DNA of 64,000 nucleotides from Verrucomicrobiia bacterium. GTDB lineage: Bacteria > Verrucomicrobiota > Verrucomicrobiia > Verrucomicrobiales > Akkermansiaceae. The translations under genes were made by a program, and so were the position numbers. Position 1 is the first letter of the stretch; each line of letters starts with the position of its first letter. Location: assembly GCA_030431475.1 (NCBI GenBank), contig JAUIJD010000016.1, forward strand, positions 24,347-88,346, read 5' to 3'. Below, piece after piece: positions 1-9,028 of the stretch. Under the pieces are notes generated by a model, which was not told the DNA's origin, searched no databases, and worked only from the letters and a program-made list of their open reading frames with translations.

Positions 1-1
1 A

Positions 2-190
2 ACCAAATCGAAGTCGCAGCTCAAGGAGACGCTGGGGGCCATCGCCACCCAGCACGAGAACCAGCCGGTCCGCGTCCGCGGCGACGCCACGACCCCCTTC
101 CAGCGCATCGTGGAGGTCATCGACACCTGCCAGCAGGCCGGCATCTGGAATATTTCCTTCGCAACCCAGAAGCCCGAGGGCGCTGAATAG
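2..190 (+). CDS. ExbD/TolR-family biopolymer transport protein, C-terminal end (partial)
   Basis: The open frame enters from the left edge and gives the last 62 residues before a TAG stop. The segment VRGDATTPFQRIVEVIDTC followed by QQAGIWNISFAT matches the periplasmic C-terminal domain of ExbD/TolR proteins, in which a strand ending in G-D is followed by a helix and then an A-G-I strand. Such proteins work with ExbB/TolQ as a proton-driven inner-membrane motor energising outer-membrane processes. The membrane anchor and start lie outside the window. The TPR gene begins 58 bases downstream on the same strand, so co-transcription is likely. Confidence 0.8.
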   Translation, partial: TKSKSQLKETLGAIATQHENQPVRVRGDATTPFQRIVEVIDTCQQAGIWNISFATQKPEGAE

Positions 191-248
191 GAAACGGCCC
201 CGCCCTCCGGCGGCTTGCAAATCGGCCGTGGATCCCGACACTCCCGCC

Positions 249-2621
249 ATGCTCCGCCTTCTGCCACTGCTGCTGCTTCCGGCCGCCCTGATCGCTCAGG
301 AAGCGCCGCGGGCCCAGCCCGTCGACCCCCGGCTGGAGCGCAACACCGCGGTCGATTCCTTCCAGCACGGGCGGAACGTCTACGAATCGGCCAAACGCTC
401 CGGCGGCGCCGTCCAGCAGGACCTCTACCAGCGTGCGATCGATATCTTCGGCCGCTACCTCAACGATTTCCCCAATCACGCCAACGCCGAAGCGGCCTGG
501 TGGTATCTCGGCGAGTCCTACTACGCGGTCGGCCGCGTCGAGGACGCCAAACGCTGCTTCCACTCGTTGCTGAACCGCTTCGGACGCGGACGCTACGCCG
601 CCGCCGCCGCCTACAAGCTCGGCGCCGATCACTTCAACAACCGCCAGTACGCGCTCGCCGCCACCCTTTTCGACAAGCTCGCGACCATCGCGACCAAGCC
701 GACCGAGCGCCATCGCGGCCTCTACTACGCCGGTCTGAGCTACGAGCTGATGGGGCGCGCCCGGCAGGCGAAGACGTACTACCGCCAGCTCCTCGACGAC
801 CCGGCGAACCCCTACATCCACAAGGCCCGCATCGCCCTCGGAAAACTCCTCGCCGCCGATGCCCAGCTCGACGAGGCCCTGCGCCTGCTCGACCAGGTGG
901 CCGTCTCGAGGGCCGCGCTGAAGGTCCGCGGCGAGGCGGCGCTCCACGCCGGTGCGGTGGCCGCACGCCTGGGCGATTCGGAGCGTTCGGACCTCTACTT
1001 CAATCTCATCCTCAAGACCCCGGGCATGGAGGAATACCGCCCCGACGCCCAGATCGCGATGATGGCCGCCCGCTTCGACCAGAAGCGCTACGACGAGGTC
1101 GTCCGCATCTTCCAGCGCAGCACCGAGCGCAGCGAGGGCGAGCGGGAGGCCAAGCGTCTGATGCTCGCGGCGCGGGCCTTCATGATGCTCGATCGCAACG
1201 CCGACGCGCTGCCGCTGTTCCGGGAGGTCGAGCGCCTTCAACCGCCGGAGTCGCAGCAGGCCTTCGACGCCACCTACTTCCGACTGCTCTGCTTCTATCG
1301 CATCGAGGGCCGCCACGTGCTCGACCAGGTCGAGGCCTTTCTCCAGCTCTACCGCAAGCAGCACCCGCGCGATCCGAAGATCCACACCGCGCTGCTGATG
1401 AAGGCCGAAACCCTCTACGCCGAGGGCAAGCCGACCGAGGCCGCCGACGCCTACCGCGACATCGACCCGGCCGCCATCTCGGAGAAGAACCGCCGGGGCA
1501 TGCTCTACCAACGCGGTCGCTGCCTCGATGAAGCCGGCGATTCGGCCGGCGCCGCCGCCTCGCTCAGCGCCTTCATCGAAGGCTACCCGGACGACCCGCG
1601 GGTCCCGGTCGCCCGCGCCGCCCGCGGCCGCGCCCTCGCCGCCACCGGCTCGACCGGCAAGGCGCTCGAGGACTTCAACTACCTCATCGAGAAAGCCGAG
1701 GATCCCGAGCTGCTCAGTCTCGCCTACCTCGAGAGCGCCGACATCCACAAGCAGCGCAGCGAACTCGACGCCATGGTTTCCCGCTATCTCGAGTTCCTCG
1801 AGAAAGTTCCCGGGCGCGAGAAGGCCGCCAGTGCCAAGGCCTCCTACTGGGCCGGCTGGGGTCTCGTGAAAACCGACCGCGGAACCGACGCCATCCCCCA
1901 TCTCCAGCAGGCGCGCGAACTCGCCCCCCAGCTCTACGAAAAACACGCCGGCCTGCTGCTCTGCCTCGTCCACCTCGCCGAGAAGAACCCCACGCCCCTG
2001 ATCGAGGAAGTCGGCAAGGCGATCGAGAAGAACTACTCCGCCGACCTGCCCGAGCCGCTCATCCGCTGGGCCGCCGACCAGGCCTTCAATGCCGGTGACT
2101 ACCGCAACGCCGCCCGCTTCTACGACCTCATCGCCGACGACAGCAATCCCGAGCTCGTGGTCAAGGAGGTCTGGCGTTTCCTCGGCAAGGCGCGCATCCG
2201 CTCCGGCGATCCCGCGGGAGCGCTGATGGCCATCGAACACGCCCTCAACGCCGAGCAGGAACCGGGTTGGCGCGCCGACGCGCTCGCCGACAAGGGCCAG
2301 GCACTGCTCAACCTCAAGAAGTTCGACGAAGCGACCCAGGCGATCGAGGACGGCCTCGCGCTTCGCCCGGAGGGTCGCATCGGCGCCAGCCTCCTCCTCA
2401 TCCGGGGCGACATCCTGATGGCCACCGGCCAACCGGCGGAAGCCGTGCGTTCCTACATCGTCCCGGTCGAGCTGATGGACGACAGCGACCGGGTGGTCAA
2501 ACCGAAGGCCCTGCACAAGCTCATCGCCGCCCTCGAGCAGACCGGCAAAACGCAGGACGCCGAGAAGTACCGCCAGGAACTCCAGCGGAAGTATCCGAAC
2601 TGGAAAGCGGAGAAGGAGTAA
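249..2621 (+). CDS. Secreted tetratricopeptide-repeat protein
   Basis: A protein of 790 residues with an N-terminal signal peptide (MLRLLPLLLLPAALIA, cleavage before QEAPRA) and TPR-like helical pairs throughout, for example the segments around residues 55-140 (DLYQRAIDIFGRYLNDFPN), 450-500 and 640-760. This organisation resembles YbgF/BamD-type and other periplasmic TPR scaffolds. The open frame extends seven codons upstream to a GTG at 228, but the ATG at 249 puts the signal peptide exactly at the N-terminus and is preferred. It follows an ExbD/TolR gene closely, and TPR proteins next to ExbBD/TolQR modules are common, so a role in the same envelope machine is inferred. No catalytic domain is seen. 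Confidence 0.8.
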   Translation: MLRLLPLLLLPAALIAQEAPRAQPVDPRLERNTAVDSFQHGRNVYESAKRSGGAVQQDLYQRAIDIFGRYLNDFPNHANAEAAWWYLGESYYAVGRVEDAKRCFHSLLNRFGRGRYAAAAAYKLGADHFNNRQYALAATLFDKLATIATKPTERHRGLYYAGLSYELMGRARQAKTYYRQLLDDPANPYIHKARIALGKLLAADAQLDEALRLLDQVAVSRAALKVRGEAALHAGAVAARLGDSERSDLYFNLILKTPGMEEYRPDAQIAMMAARFDQKRYDEVVRIFQRSTERSEGEREAKRLMLAARAFMMLDRNADALPLFREVERLQPPESQQAFDATYFRLLCFYRIEGRHVLDQVEAFLQLYRKQHPRDPKIHTALLMKAETLYAEGKPTEAADAYRDIDPAAISEKNRRGMLYQRGRCLDEAGDSAGAAASLSAFIEGYPDDPRVPVARAARGRALAATGSTGKALEDFNYLIEKAEDPELLSLAYLESADIHKQRSELDAMVSRYLEFLEKVPGREKAASAKASYWAGWGLVKTDRGTDAIPHLQQARELAPQLYEKHAGLLLCLVHLAEKNPTPLIEEVGKAIEKNYSADLPEPLIRWAADQAFNAGDYRNAARFYDLIADDSNPELVVKEVWRFLGKARIRSGDPAGALMAIEHALNAEQEPGWRADALADKGQALLNLKKFDEATQAIEDGLALRPEGRIGASLLLIRGDILMATGQPAEAVRSYIVPVELMDDSDRVVKPKALHKLIAALEQTGKTQDAEKYRQELQRKYPNWKAEKE

Positions 2622-2646
2622 GCGAGCATCCGGACCGTCCGGCGTT

Positions 2647-3852
2647 TCAGCTCTTGAGAAGCATCCATCCCGTCCCCACCGCGGCGGCGAGGATCAAGCC
2701 GATGGCGAGGGTGCCGACGATGCGGTCCACACCGGTTTCGCGCGGGCGCCGCGCCGAGGATGAACTCGGGAACACGGCGAAGGCATAGGCCATCCCGGCC
2801 AGCACCCCGCCCCCGTGGGCGCCGTTGTCGATCGGGAGGAACGGCACCGCCCCGATGGCCGCGGTCAGAAGCAGACCGGCGAGCAGTCGCCGCCGCGAAC
2901 TGGTCGGGACCAGGCGCCGGTGCATCCATTCGAAGACCAACAAAAAGCCCAGCATGCCGAGCAGGCCACCCGATGCCCCGAGCGACGGCCGGTCGGGCAT
3001 GAACATCGCCGACGCCTCACCTCCGATCCACGCCGCGAGCACGAAGACGATCGCCACGTGCGGCCACCGCGCGAGAAGCTCCATCCGCCGCCCGAGGTAG
3101 GCGAGCGCCGCGACGTTGAAAATGAAGTGAATCAACCCGCCGTGCAGGAACGGCGCCGTAGCCAGCCGCCACCAGTCGGCCGGCCGGCCGCCTTCCTTGA
3201 CCAGGCCGGCCGCATCGACCTGATCGAAGGCATTCGCCGCCGACAACGGCAGCGGGCTGAGCAGCTGCACCAGGCCCACCACGGCGATCAGCACCATCAA
3301 CCCCCGCGTGACCGGTGCCTTCTGCTGCATCAGCCAGGTCTCGAATCGCAGCCCCTCGACATCCACCTCCATCTCCCCGGACTGCCAGCGCCGGGCGCGG
3401 CTCAGACGCTTGCGGCCCTGATACCAGGGAAAGAATCCGAGCATCAGGAACAACACCACCGCCAGCCCCAGCGGCCCGAATCCGAGCACCGCATTTCCGG
3501 TGATGAGGGAATAGAGCCCGAACAGGCCGAGCACGCCGCCGAAAATCATCATCTGCCGCCGACCCTCATCGATCTCCCACAGCGCCCAACGAATGCGCGC
3601 CTCCTTCAGCGCCGGGTGGAGTTCGGGCAACTCCTCGGGCAGCACCACATGCTCGTGGCGCGGCGTCCATACCAGGTCGACCCTCGCGCCGGCGTCATCA
3701 ACGATCGCCGCCGCCAGTTCCTCAAAGCTTCCACACGTGGTGCGGTTTCCCCGGCGGTCCACCCAGCCCCATCCCTCCCCGGCCCGGGGAAAGGCCTCCG
3801 GCCGCGCCCAGATCGGGAGCTCGGACGAGGAAGAGGTCGTCATGTCATCCAT
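2647..3852 (-). CDS. Rhomboid-family intramembrane serine protease
   Basis: A 401-residue protein. Residues 1-80 form a soluble segment, followed by a two-helix membrane pair near residues 100-150 and a rhomboid core from about residue 185. The core shows the HGGLIHFIFNVAALAYLG helix (H and N of the oxyanion region), catalytic serine in GASGG (Ser294) and catalytic histidine in NGAHGGG (His346), so the Ser/His dyad is intact. The start at 3852 (MDDMTT) is chosen because GGAG lies 8 bases upstream. An 11-codon upstream extension to 3885 runs into the secG terminator. The soluble N-terminal extension is longer than in GlpG and its function is unknown. It is the last gene of the minus-strand panD-secG-rhomboid series and converges on the TPR gene. 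Confidence 0.88.
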   Translation of the reverse strand: MDDMTTSSSSELPIWARPEAFPRAGEGWGWVDRRGNRTTCGSFEELAAAIVDDAGARVDLVWTPRHEHVVLPEELPELHPALKEARIRWALWEIDEGRRQMMIFGGVLGLFGLYSLITGNAVLGFGPLGLAVVLFLMLGFFPWYQGRKRLSRARRWQSGEMEVDVEGLRFETWLMQQKAPVTRGLMVLIAVVGLVQLLSPLPLSAANAFDQVDAAGLVKEGGRPADWWRLATAPFLHGGLIHFIFNVAALAYLGRRMELLARWPHVAIVFVLAAWIGGEASAMFMPDRPSLGASGGLLGMLGFLLVFEWMHRRLVPTSSRRRLLAGLLLTAAIGAVPFLPIDNGAHGGGVLAGMAYAFAVFPSSSSARRPRETGVDRIVGTLAIGLILAAAVGTGWMLLKS

Positions 3853-3884
3853 CGAAGCGTCTCCAAATCCGCGACCTGTCCGCA

Positions 3885-3911
3885 CAAAAAAGGGCGCGCC
3901 GACGCGCGCCC
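3885..3911 (-). terminator. Rho-independent terminator downstream of secG
   Basis: Read on the minus strand, an 8-bp perfect GC stem (GGGCGCGC pairing with GCGCGCCC, four-base loop) is followed at once by TTTTTTGTGC. It lies 24 bases past the secG stop and before the rhomboid start, so it separates secG from rhomboid transcription. Confidence 0.85.
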
Positions 3912-3935
3912 CGTGAAAAGTCGATCCGCGCCGCC

Positions 3936-4550
3936 TCAGGGCTGCTCGGCGTCTTCCTCGGCCGGCGCGTCGCCCTCTTCGGTGCCACCCTCGGCATCCG
4001 TGGTTCCGGCGTCTTCGGGCGTTGTACCGTCGGCCGCGTCCTCGGAGGGCTCGGAAGCATCCGCGCCTTCTTCTTCCACCGGGGTCTCCGTGGCGGTGTC
4101 CTCGGCCTCGCCATCGGTCTCGTCGGCGGACGTCGATTCGAGTTGTCCCTCAAGCGATTCCTCGAGCGAGGGCGTGTCCCCCTCGTCGTCGGCGGCCTCT
4201 TCTTCCGGCGTCTCCTCGGCCGGGGTGGCGGACTGTTCCTCCGCGGCGGGCTCCTCGGCGGTCAGCGACGAGAGGTTGTCACGGTCGTTCCGCTTCGCGA
4301 AGAGAATCGCCAGCGTGAGGGTCAGGATGAAGAAGAGCGATCCCAGATAGACGGTGCCCTTCTGCAGGACGTTGGTCGTGCGGGCGCCGAACATCTGGTC
4401 GGTCATGCCCGAACCGAAGGCGGCCCCGAGGCCTTCCTGCTTCGGCCGTTGCATCAGGATCAGGAGGCTCATCAGCAGCGCCGTAATGACGAAGACGATG
4501 AGCAGCAGGTTGATGCTGATCGTGAGCCAGTCGGTGGAGGCGAGAATCAT
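3936..4550 (-). CDS. secG: Preprotein translocase subunit SecG with acidic tail
   Basis: A 204-residue protein whose first 90 residues fit SecG: a first membrane helix (residues 10-33), the cytoplasmic loop with QRPKQEGLGAAFG, and a second helix (68-86, LGSLFFILTLTLAILFA). SecG is the small accessory subunit of the SecYEG channel. SecG is usually about 75-130 residues. Here the remaining 110 residues are an unusual low-complexity, strongly acidic tail rich in E, D, A, T and S. Such tails occur in SecG of PVC and Bacteroidota relatives, but this one is long. panD lies 67 bases upstream on the same strand. Confidence 0.9.
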   Translation of the reverse strand: MILASTDWLTISINLLLIVFVITALLMSLLILMQRPKQEGLGAAFGSGMTDQMFGARTTNVLQKGTVYLGSLFFILTLTLAILFAKRNDRDNLSSLTAEEPAAEEQSATPAEETPEEEAADDEGDTPSLEESLEGQLESTSADETDGEAEDTATETPVEEEGADASEPSEDAADGTTPEDAGTTDAEGGTEEGDAPAEEDAEQP

Positions 4551-4585
4551 GGGGGCGGGAAACTGTCAGAGGGTCCCGGGGATGT

Positions 4586-4603
4586 AAAGCGGGCTTTTGC
4601 CCG
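4586..4603 (-). terminator. Weak hairpin after panD
   Basis: On the minus strand a 5-bp CGGGC/GCCCG stem with an AAAA loop is followed by CTTTAC. It lies between the panD stop and the secG start. The run of T is short, so it may be only an attenuator or have no function. Confidence 0.3.
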
Positions 4604-4617
4604 GGAAATGCGCCGCC

Positions 4618-4965
4618 TCAGCGCCCGGACCGGACCACCCGGTTGTGCTCGTCGAGCACCAGTTTCACCGGCTCGACCGGCGTCTCCGAAAGCGCGAAGG
4701 CCATGATGGTGAGCCGCTCGCCCTGCTTGATCCGGTTGGCCGCCCCGCCATTGATCAGGATCCTGCCGGTACCCGGGTCGCCGGGCAGCACGTAGGTCTC
4801 CAGCCGGGCCGTGGTGTCGATCGACGCCACCAGCACCTTCTCCCCAGGCCACAGGTCGGCCTCCTCCATCAGATCCCTCGGGATCTCGATGCTGCCCTCG
4901 TATTCGACGATCGAGTCGGTCACGACCGCACGATAGAGCTTGGATTTGAGCACCTGTCGGAGCAT
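4618..4965 (-). CDS. panD: Aspartate 1-decarboxylase proenzyme
   Basis: A 115-residue pyruvoyl-dependent enzyme that makes beta-alanine for pantothenate and coenzyme A. The self-cleavage site Gly24-Ser25 lies exactly at the family position (VEYEGSIEI), with Lys9 and Tyr22 conserved. The later block GGAANRIKQGERLTIMAF is the usual C-terminal core. Cleavage would give a 24-residue beta chain and an alpha chain with a pyruvoyl N-terminus. The open frame extends 22 codons upstream, but MLRQVLKSKLYRA is the family start. No Shine-Dalgarno sequence is visible. Divergent from the CAP-domain gene. coaB at 9029 serves the same coenzyme A pathway. Confidence 0.97.
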   Translation of the reverse strand: MLRQVLKSKLYRAVVTDSIVEYEGSIEIPRDLMEEADLWPGEKVLVASIDTTARLETYVLPGDPGTGRILINGGAANRIKQGERLTIMAFALSETPVEPVKLVLDEHNRVVRSGR

Positions 4966-5033
4966 GGCGCCGGGAACGAACCACCCGCGCCGCCACCGGT
5001 CAAGCGCCAAGCCCGGCCGGAATCCTGACACGC

Positions 5034-6122
5034 ATGCTTGAAATAATCGCCCGTTCCGCTTCGCTTATTCTCCCCGTGAAAGCCCTCCTTCTGCTCCCGG
5101 TGCTCCTGTTGCCCGCCTACGGAAACCAGGCCGCCTTCCTCCGCAAGGCCGAGCAGTGGATGGCCTCCACCGAGGCCTCCAAACGCCAGGCCGCCTACCG
5201 CTCGTGGCTGCAGATGGGCCCCGACGCGATGCCGAAATACGAAGAGGCCCTCGAGGACTCCCGGGATTTCCACGAAGGCGCCATCGACAAGCTCTGCTCG
5301 GGCTCGCGGAACCAGCCGAATCCGTACGCCGACCACGACCTGGCGGCCGATGAACTCGAGTCCGAGCGGGAGCGTGTGATCCCGCTGATCCGGACCGACT
5401 GGAAGAAGGACTCCAAGAAGATCGCGATGCTGCGCAACGAGATGGAGGACCTCGAAAGCCTCTTCGAAAAGGTGGCCAAAACCGCCGGGGTCGAGACCGG
5501 GACCTTCGACCGCGCCGTCGACGGCCACCTCGAGGCGCTCTTCGAGGTCCGGCGGGAACTCGAGCGCTTCGACGACGACGCCGACAGCAAGGAACTCTCG
5601 GACGACGAGCTCCGCAGCCTGGTCCTCGAGGACCACCTCGAAGCCGCCCACCTGCGCAAACTCCAGCGGCGCTTCCAGCGGACCCGCGACGCGATCGACG
5701 CCCACAACGCCGCCGAGAAGGCCAATGCCGAGGCCCCGCGCTGGGCGAGCGCGCCGATGAAGGACTTCGCCACCACCCTGAACCACGAGCGGCTCATCCT
5801 CGGGCTCGGCCCGTTCCGGCTTGAGGAGAAGCTCTCCGATGCCGCCAAGGGCCACTCGAAGGACATGGCCAGCCTGGGCTTCTTCGCCCACGAGTCCCCC
5901 GTGCCCGGAAAGAAGACGCCGTGGGACCGTGCGCGCAAGGCCGGCTTCCAGGGCAACGCCAGCGGCGAGAACATCTACATGGGCTCGACCGACCCGCAGG
6001 CCGCCTACCACGCGTGGTTCGCCTCCGACGGCCACCGCTTCATCATGATGGCCTCGGGCCCCAACGTCCTCGGCGTCGGCATCTCCGGCAAGCACTGGAC
6101 GATGATGACAGGGAAGCAGTGA
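5034..6122 (+). CDS. Secreted CAP/SCP-domain protein
   Basis: A 362-residue protein with a hydrophobic leader, a helical charged middle (residues 40-235, likely coiled coil) and a C-terminal CAP (SCP/PR-1-like) domain from about residue 240. CAP signatures are visible: ATTLNHERLILGLGPF, GFFAHESPVPGKKTPWDRA, SGENIYMG, and WFASDGHRFIM, with the two His and Glu of the CAP cavity present. Bacterial CAP proteins are extracytoplasmic and their activity is mostly unknown. The start is uncertain: ATG at 5034 gives a long leader, whereas GTG at 5076 would give MKALLLLPVLLLPAYG, a more typical signal peptide. Confidence 0.85.
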   Translation: MLEIIARSASLILPVKALLLLPVLLLPAYGNQAAFLRKAEQWMASTEASKRQAAYRSWLQMGPDAMPKYEEALEDSRDFHEGAIDKLCSGSRNQPNPYADHDLAADELESERERVIPLIRTDWKKDSKKIAMLRNEMEDLESLFEKVAKTAGVETGTFDRAVDGHLEALFEVRRELERFDDDADSKELSDDELRSLVLEDHLEAAHLRKLQRRFQRTRDAIDAHNAAEKANAEAPRWASAPMKDFATTLNHERLILGLGPFRLEEKLSDAAKGHSKDMASLGFFAHESPVPGKKTPWDRARKAGFQGNASGENIYMGSTDPQAAYHAWFASDGHRFIMMASGPNVLGVGISGKHWTMMTGKQ

Positions 6123-6220
6123 GCGCCGCCACCCCCACGAATCCCTGAAACCCCGGCAGGACCCGCCGTCGCAGGTGTGATTCGACATCGGCCCGTTCCC
6201 TGCTTCACTGGGGCCGACCG

Positions 6221-8947
6221 ATGACTCTCTCGAAACGCGAACAACTCCGCCTGCAGGGCTTCGACCTGATCGATGACAACCTGCAGTTCCTCATCGACTG
6301 TCTCACCGACGCCCTGCGGGCGCTCGGCGAGGACGAGCTGGTCCGCTACATGCCCTGGTCCGGCAAGGTGCCCGAGGACATGCCGCCCGAAGGCCTGCAG
6401 CAGCTCTACTCGATCGGCTTCCAGCTGCTCAACATGGTCGAGGAGCGCGTCGCCGCCGCCATCCGCCGCGAGCGCGAGAAAACGCTCGGCGCCGAGTCGA
6501 TCCGGGGCCTCTGGCCGCGGGCCCTCAAGGACATGGGAGATCTCGGGCTGTCCCCGGAGGAAATCATCGACGTGCTCGGCGACGTCGACGTGCAACCGGT
6601 CCTGACCGCGCACCCGACCGAAGCCAAGCGCAGCTCCGTCCGCGAACGCCACCGCGCCCTCTACGACGACCTCGTCCGCTCGGAGTACCCGAAATACACC
6701 GAGCGCGAGCGCCGGCGGATCCGCGAGAAGATCGTCACCTCGCTCGAGACCCTGTGGCGCACGGGGGAGATCCACCTCGTCCGGCCCGATGTGTTCCGCG
6801 AGCTGCGCGATGCCATCCACTACCTCCGCGACCTCTTCCCGGCAGCGCTCGACCGCCTGGATCTCCACTTCACCGAAGCGTGGCGGGACGCCGGCTTCCC
6901 GGTCTCCCTGCTTCGCTCCGCCGGCAACATCCCCCACCTTTCCTTCGGCACCTGGATCGGCGGCGACCGCGACGGCCACCCGCTGGTCACCCCCGAGGTC
7001 ACCCGCAAGGCGCTCGGCATGCTCCGCACCGGCGCCCTGCAGCTGCTCCACCGCGAGCTGACCCAGCTGGCCACCCAGCTGACCCTCTCGCGCCACCTCA
7101 ACGAGGTTCCCGAGAACCTCGAACAACGCATCGACGAGCTGTCCTTCGTCCTCGGCGACGAAACCGTCGCCAACGAACTCCACACCCGCTTCCACGAGGA
7201 GCCGTGGCGCCATCTCGTCGGCCTGATGGCCGCCCGCATCCGGCGCCAGATCGACGGCCACCCGGGCTACCCCGCCCCGTCGTCGCTGCTCGGCGACATC
7301 GACCTGCTCTCGGAGACCATCCGGGGCACCGGCTGCACGCTCATCGAGGAACAGTACCTGCGCCCGCTGCGCCACAAGCTCGACCTCTTCGGCTTCCACC
7401 TCGCCACCCTCGACATCCGTCAGAACTCGGAATTCCACGACCAGGCGATCTCCCAGCTCCTCACCGCCGCCGGCATCGAGGACGGCGAGAACTACGCCTC
7501 CTGGCCCGAGGAGAAGCGCGTCGAGTTCCTCAGCCGCGAGCTCGAGTCCCCGCGCCCCTTCCTCCACGACTCCGCCCGCGCCGGCGAGCAGACTGAGCTG
7601 GTGCTCGATGCCTACCGCGTGCTGGTCCGCCACCGTCGCCACCACAAGAACCGCGGCCTCGGGGCCCTCATCGTCTCGATGACCCGGCAGCTCTCCGACC
7701 TGCTCGGCGTCTTCCTCCTCGCCCGCGAGGCCGGACTCACCGAGGAAAAGAACGGCGGCCTCACCTGTCCGCTGGAAGTCGTTCCGCTCTTCGAGACCAT
7801 GGACGACCTCGAGCGGGCGCCCGGCATCCTCGCCGCCTATCTCGAACATCCCGTGGTCAAACGCCGGGGCACCGACGTCCAGCAGGTCATGCTCGGCTAC
7901 TCGGACTCGAACAAGGACTGCGGCATCCTGACCGCCGCCTGGTCGCTCCACCGCGCCCAGGAGGAACTCAGCAAGGTCGGCCGCGACCACGAGGTGAAGC
8001 TGCGCTTCTTCCACGGCCGCGGCGGCACCATCTCCCGCGGAGCCGGCCCGACCCACTGGTTCATGGCCGCGCTGCCGCACGGCTCACTCTCCGGCGGTTT
8101 CCGCATGACCGAGCAGGGCGAAACGATCGCGCAGAAATACGCCAACCTCGCCAACGCCACCTACCACCTTGAGCTGCTGCTCGCCGGGGCCGCCTTCACC
8201 ACCGCCGGCCACCGCCGGACCCCGGCGACGGAGGACCCCGCCGAGGCCCTCTTCCCGGCGCTTTCGGATGCCAGCCAGAAGGCCTATCGCGAGCTGCTCC
8301 ACGCCGACGGCTTCATCGAGTTCTACCGGCAGGTCACGCCCATCGATGCCCTGGAAAACTCGCGCATCGGTTCGCGCCCCGCCCGCCGCACCGGCAAGAA
8401 AGGCCACTCGATTTCCGACCTGCGCGCCATCCCGTGGGTCTTCTCCTGGACCCAGGCGCGCTTCTACCTGCCCGGCTGGTTCGGCGTCGGCACCGCGCTC
8501 CAGACGCTGCGGACGGAAAACCCCGGGGACTTCGATCGCCTCAAGGCCGCCGTTCCGGAGTCGAACTTCCTCTCCTACATCCTCACCAACGTCGAAACCA
8601 ACCTCGCCTCCGCCAACCTCGACCTGATGAACCGCTACGCCGCCCTGGTGGACGATGAGGAACTGCGCGAGCGTTTCATGGAGCGCATCATCACCGAGTT
8701 CCACCGCACCAAGGAGTATCTCGCCGAGCTCTTCAACGGCGACATGCACCAGCGACGCCCGCGGATGGCCAAGACCCTCGACATCCGCGAGGAACCGCTC
8801 CGCGTGCTCCACCACCAGCAGGTCGCGCTGCTCACCGAATGGCGAGCGCTGCTGGCCGAGGGCAAGGAGGCACAGGCCGACGACCTTTTCCCGAAGCTCC
8901 TGCTCTCCATCAACGCCATCGCCTCCGGCCTCAGGACCACGGGCTAA
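6221..8947 (+). CDS. ppc: Phosphoenolpyruvate carboxylase
   Basis: A 908-residue enzyme, close to the usual 880-960, that makes oxaloacetate from PEP and bicarbonate. Signature motifs are present: VLTAHPTEAKRSS with catalytic His131, GYSDSNKDCGILTAAW, FHGRGGTISRGAGPTHW with His598, and the C-terminal ARFYLPGWFGVGTAL and AIASGLRTTG. The allosteric-site region and the C-terminal Gly are as in bacterial enzymes. GRGGTISRGAGP is a mild variant of the usual G-R-G-G-x-x-G-R-G-G-G-P loop. It replenishes the TCA cycle. It stands alone on the plus strand with 98 bases before it and 81 bases before coaB. Confidence 0.97.
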   Translation: MTLSKREQLRLQGFDLIDDNLQFLIDCLTDALRALGEDELVRYMPWSGKVPEDMPPEGLQQLYSIGFQLLNMVEERVAAAIRREREKTLGAESIRGLWPRALKDMGDLGLSPEEIIDVLGDVDVQPVLTAHPTEAKRSSVRERHRALYDDLVRSEYPKYTERERRRIREKIVTSLETLWRTGEIHLVRPDVFRELRDAIHYLRDLFPAALDRLDLHFTEAWRDAGFPVSLLRSAGNIPHLSFGTWIGGDRDGHPLVTPEVTRKALGMLRTGALQLLHRELTQLATQLTLSRHLNEVPENLEQRIDELSFVLGDETVANELHTRFHEEPWRHLVGLMAARIRRQIDGHPGYPAPSSLLGDIDLLSETIRGTGCTLIEEQYLRPLRHKLDLFGFHLATLDIRQNSEFHDQAISQLLTAAGIEDGENYASWPEEKRVEFLSRELESPRPFLHDSARAGEQTELVLDAYRVLVRHRRHHKNRGLGALIVSMTRQLSDLLGVFLLAREAGLTEEKNGGLTCPLEVVPLFETMDDLERAPGILAAYLEHPVVKRRGTDVQQVMLGYSDSNKDCGILTAAWSLHRAQEELSKVGRDHEVKLRFFHGRGGTISRGAGPTHWFMAALPHGSLSGGFRMTEQGETIAQKYANLANATYHLELLLAGAAFTTAGHRRTPATEDPAEALFPALSDASQKAYRELLHADGFIEFYRQVTPIDALENSRIGSRPARRTGKKGHSISDLRAIPWVFSWTQARFYLPGWFGVGTALQTLRTENPGDFDRLKAAVPESNFLSYILTNVETNLASANLDLMNRYAALVDDEELRERFMERIITEFHRTKEYLAELFNGDMHQRRPRMAKTLDIREEPLRVLHHQQVALLTEWRALLAEGKEAQADDLFPKLLLSINAIASGLRTTG

Positions 8948-9028
8948 GCTCCAGGCGATCCGGAAACCGACCGCGCGACCCCGGTCGCGCCCCGGAGCAC
9001 CGGATGTTCGAAACCGACCGCTTCCAAC

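Noticed and set aside
117-2516. A 799-codon minus-strand open frame opposite the TPR gene, and similar ones opposite ppc and uvrA
   Set aside because: No recognisable domains, and they overlap proven genes fully. They result from strong third-position GC bias.
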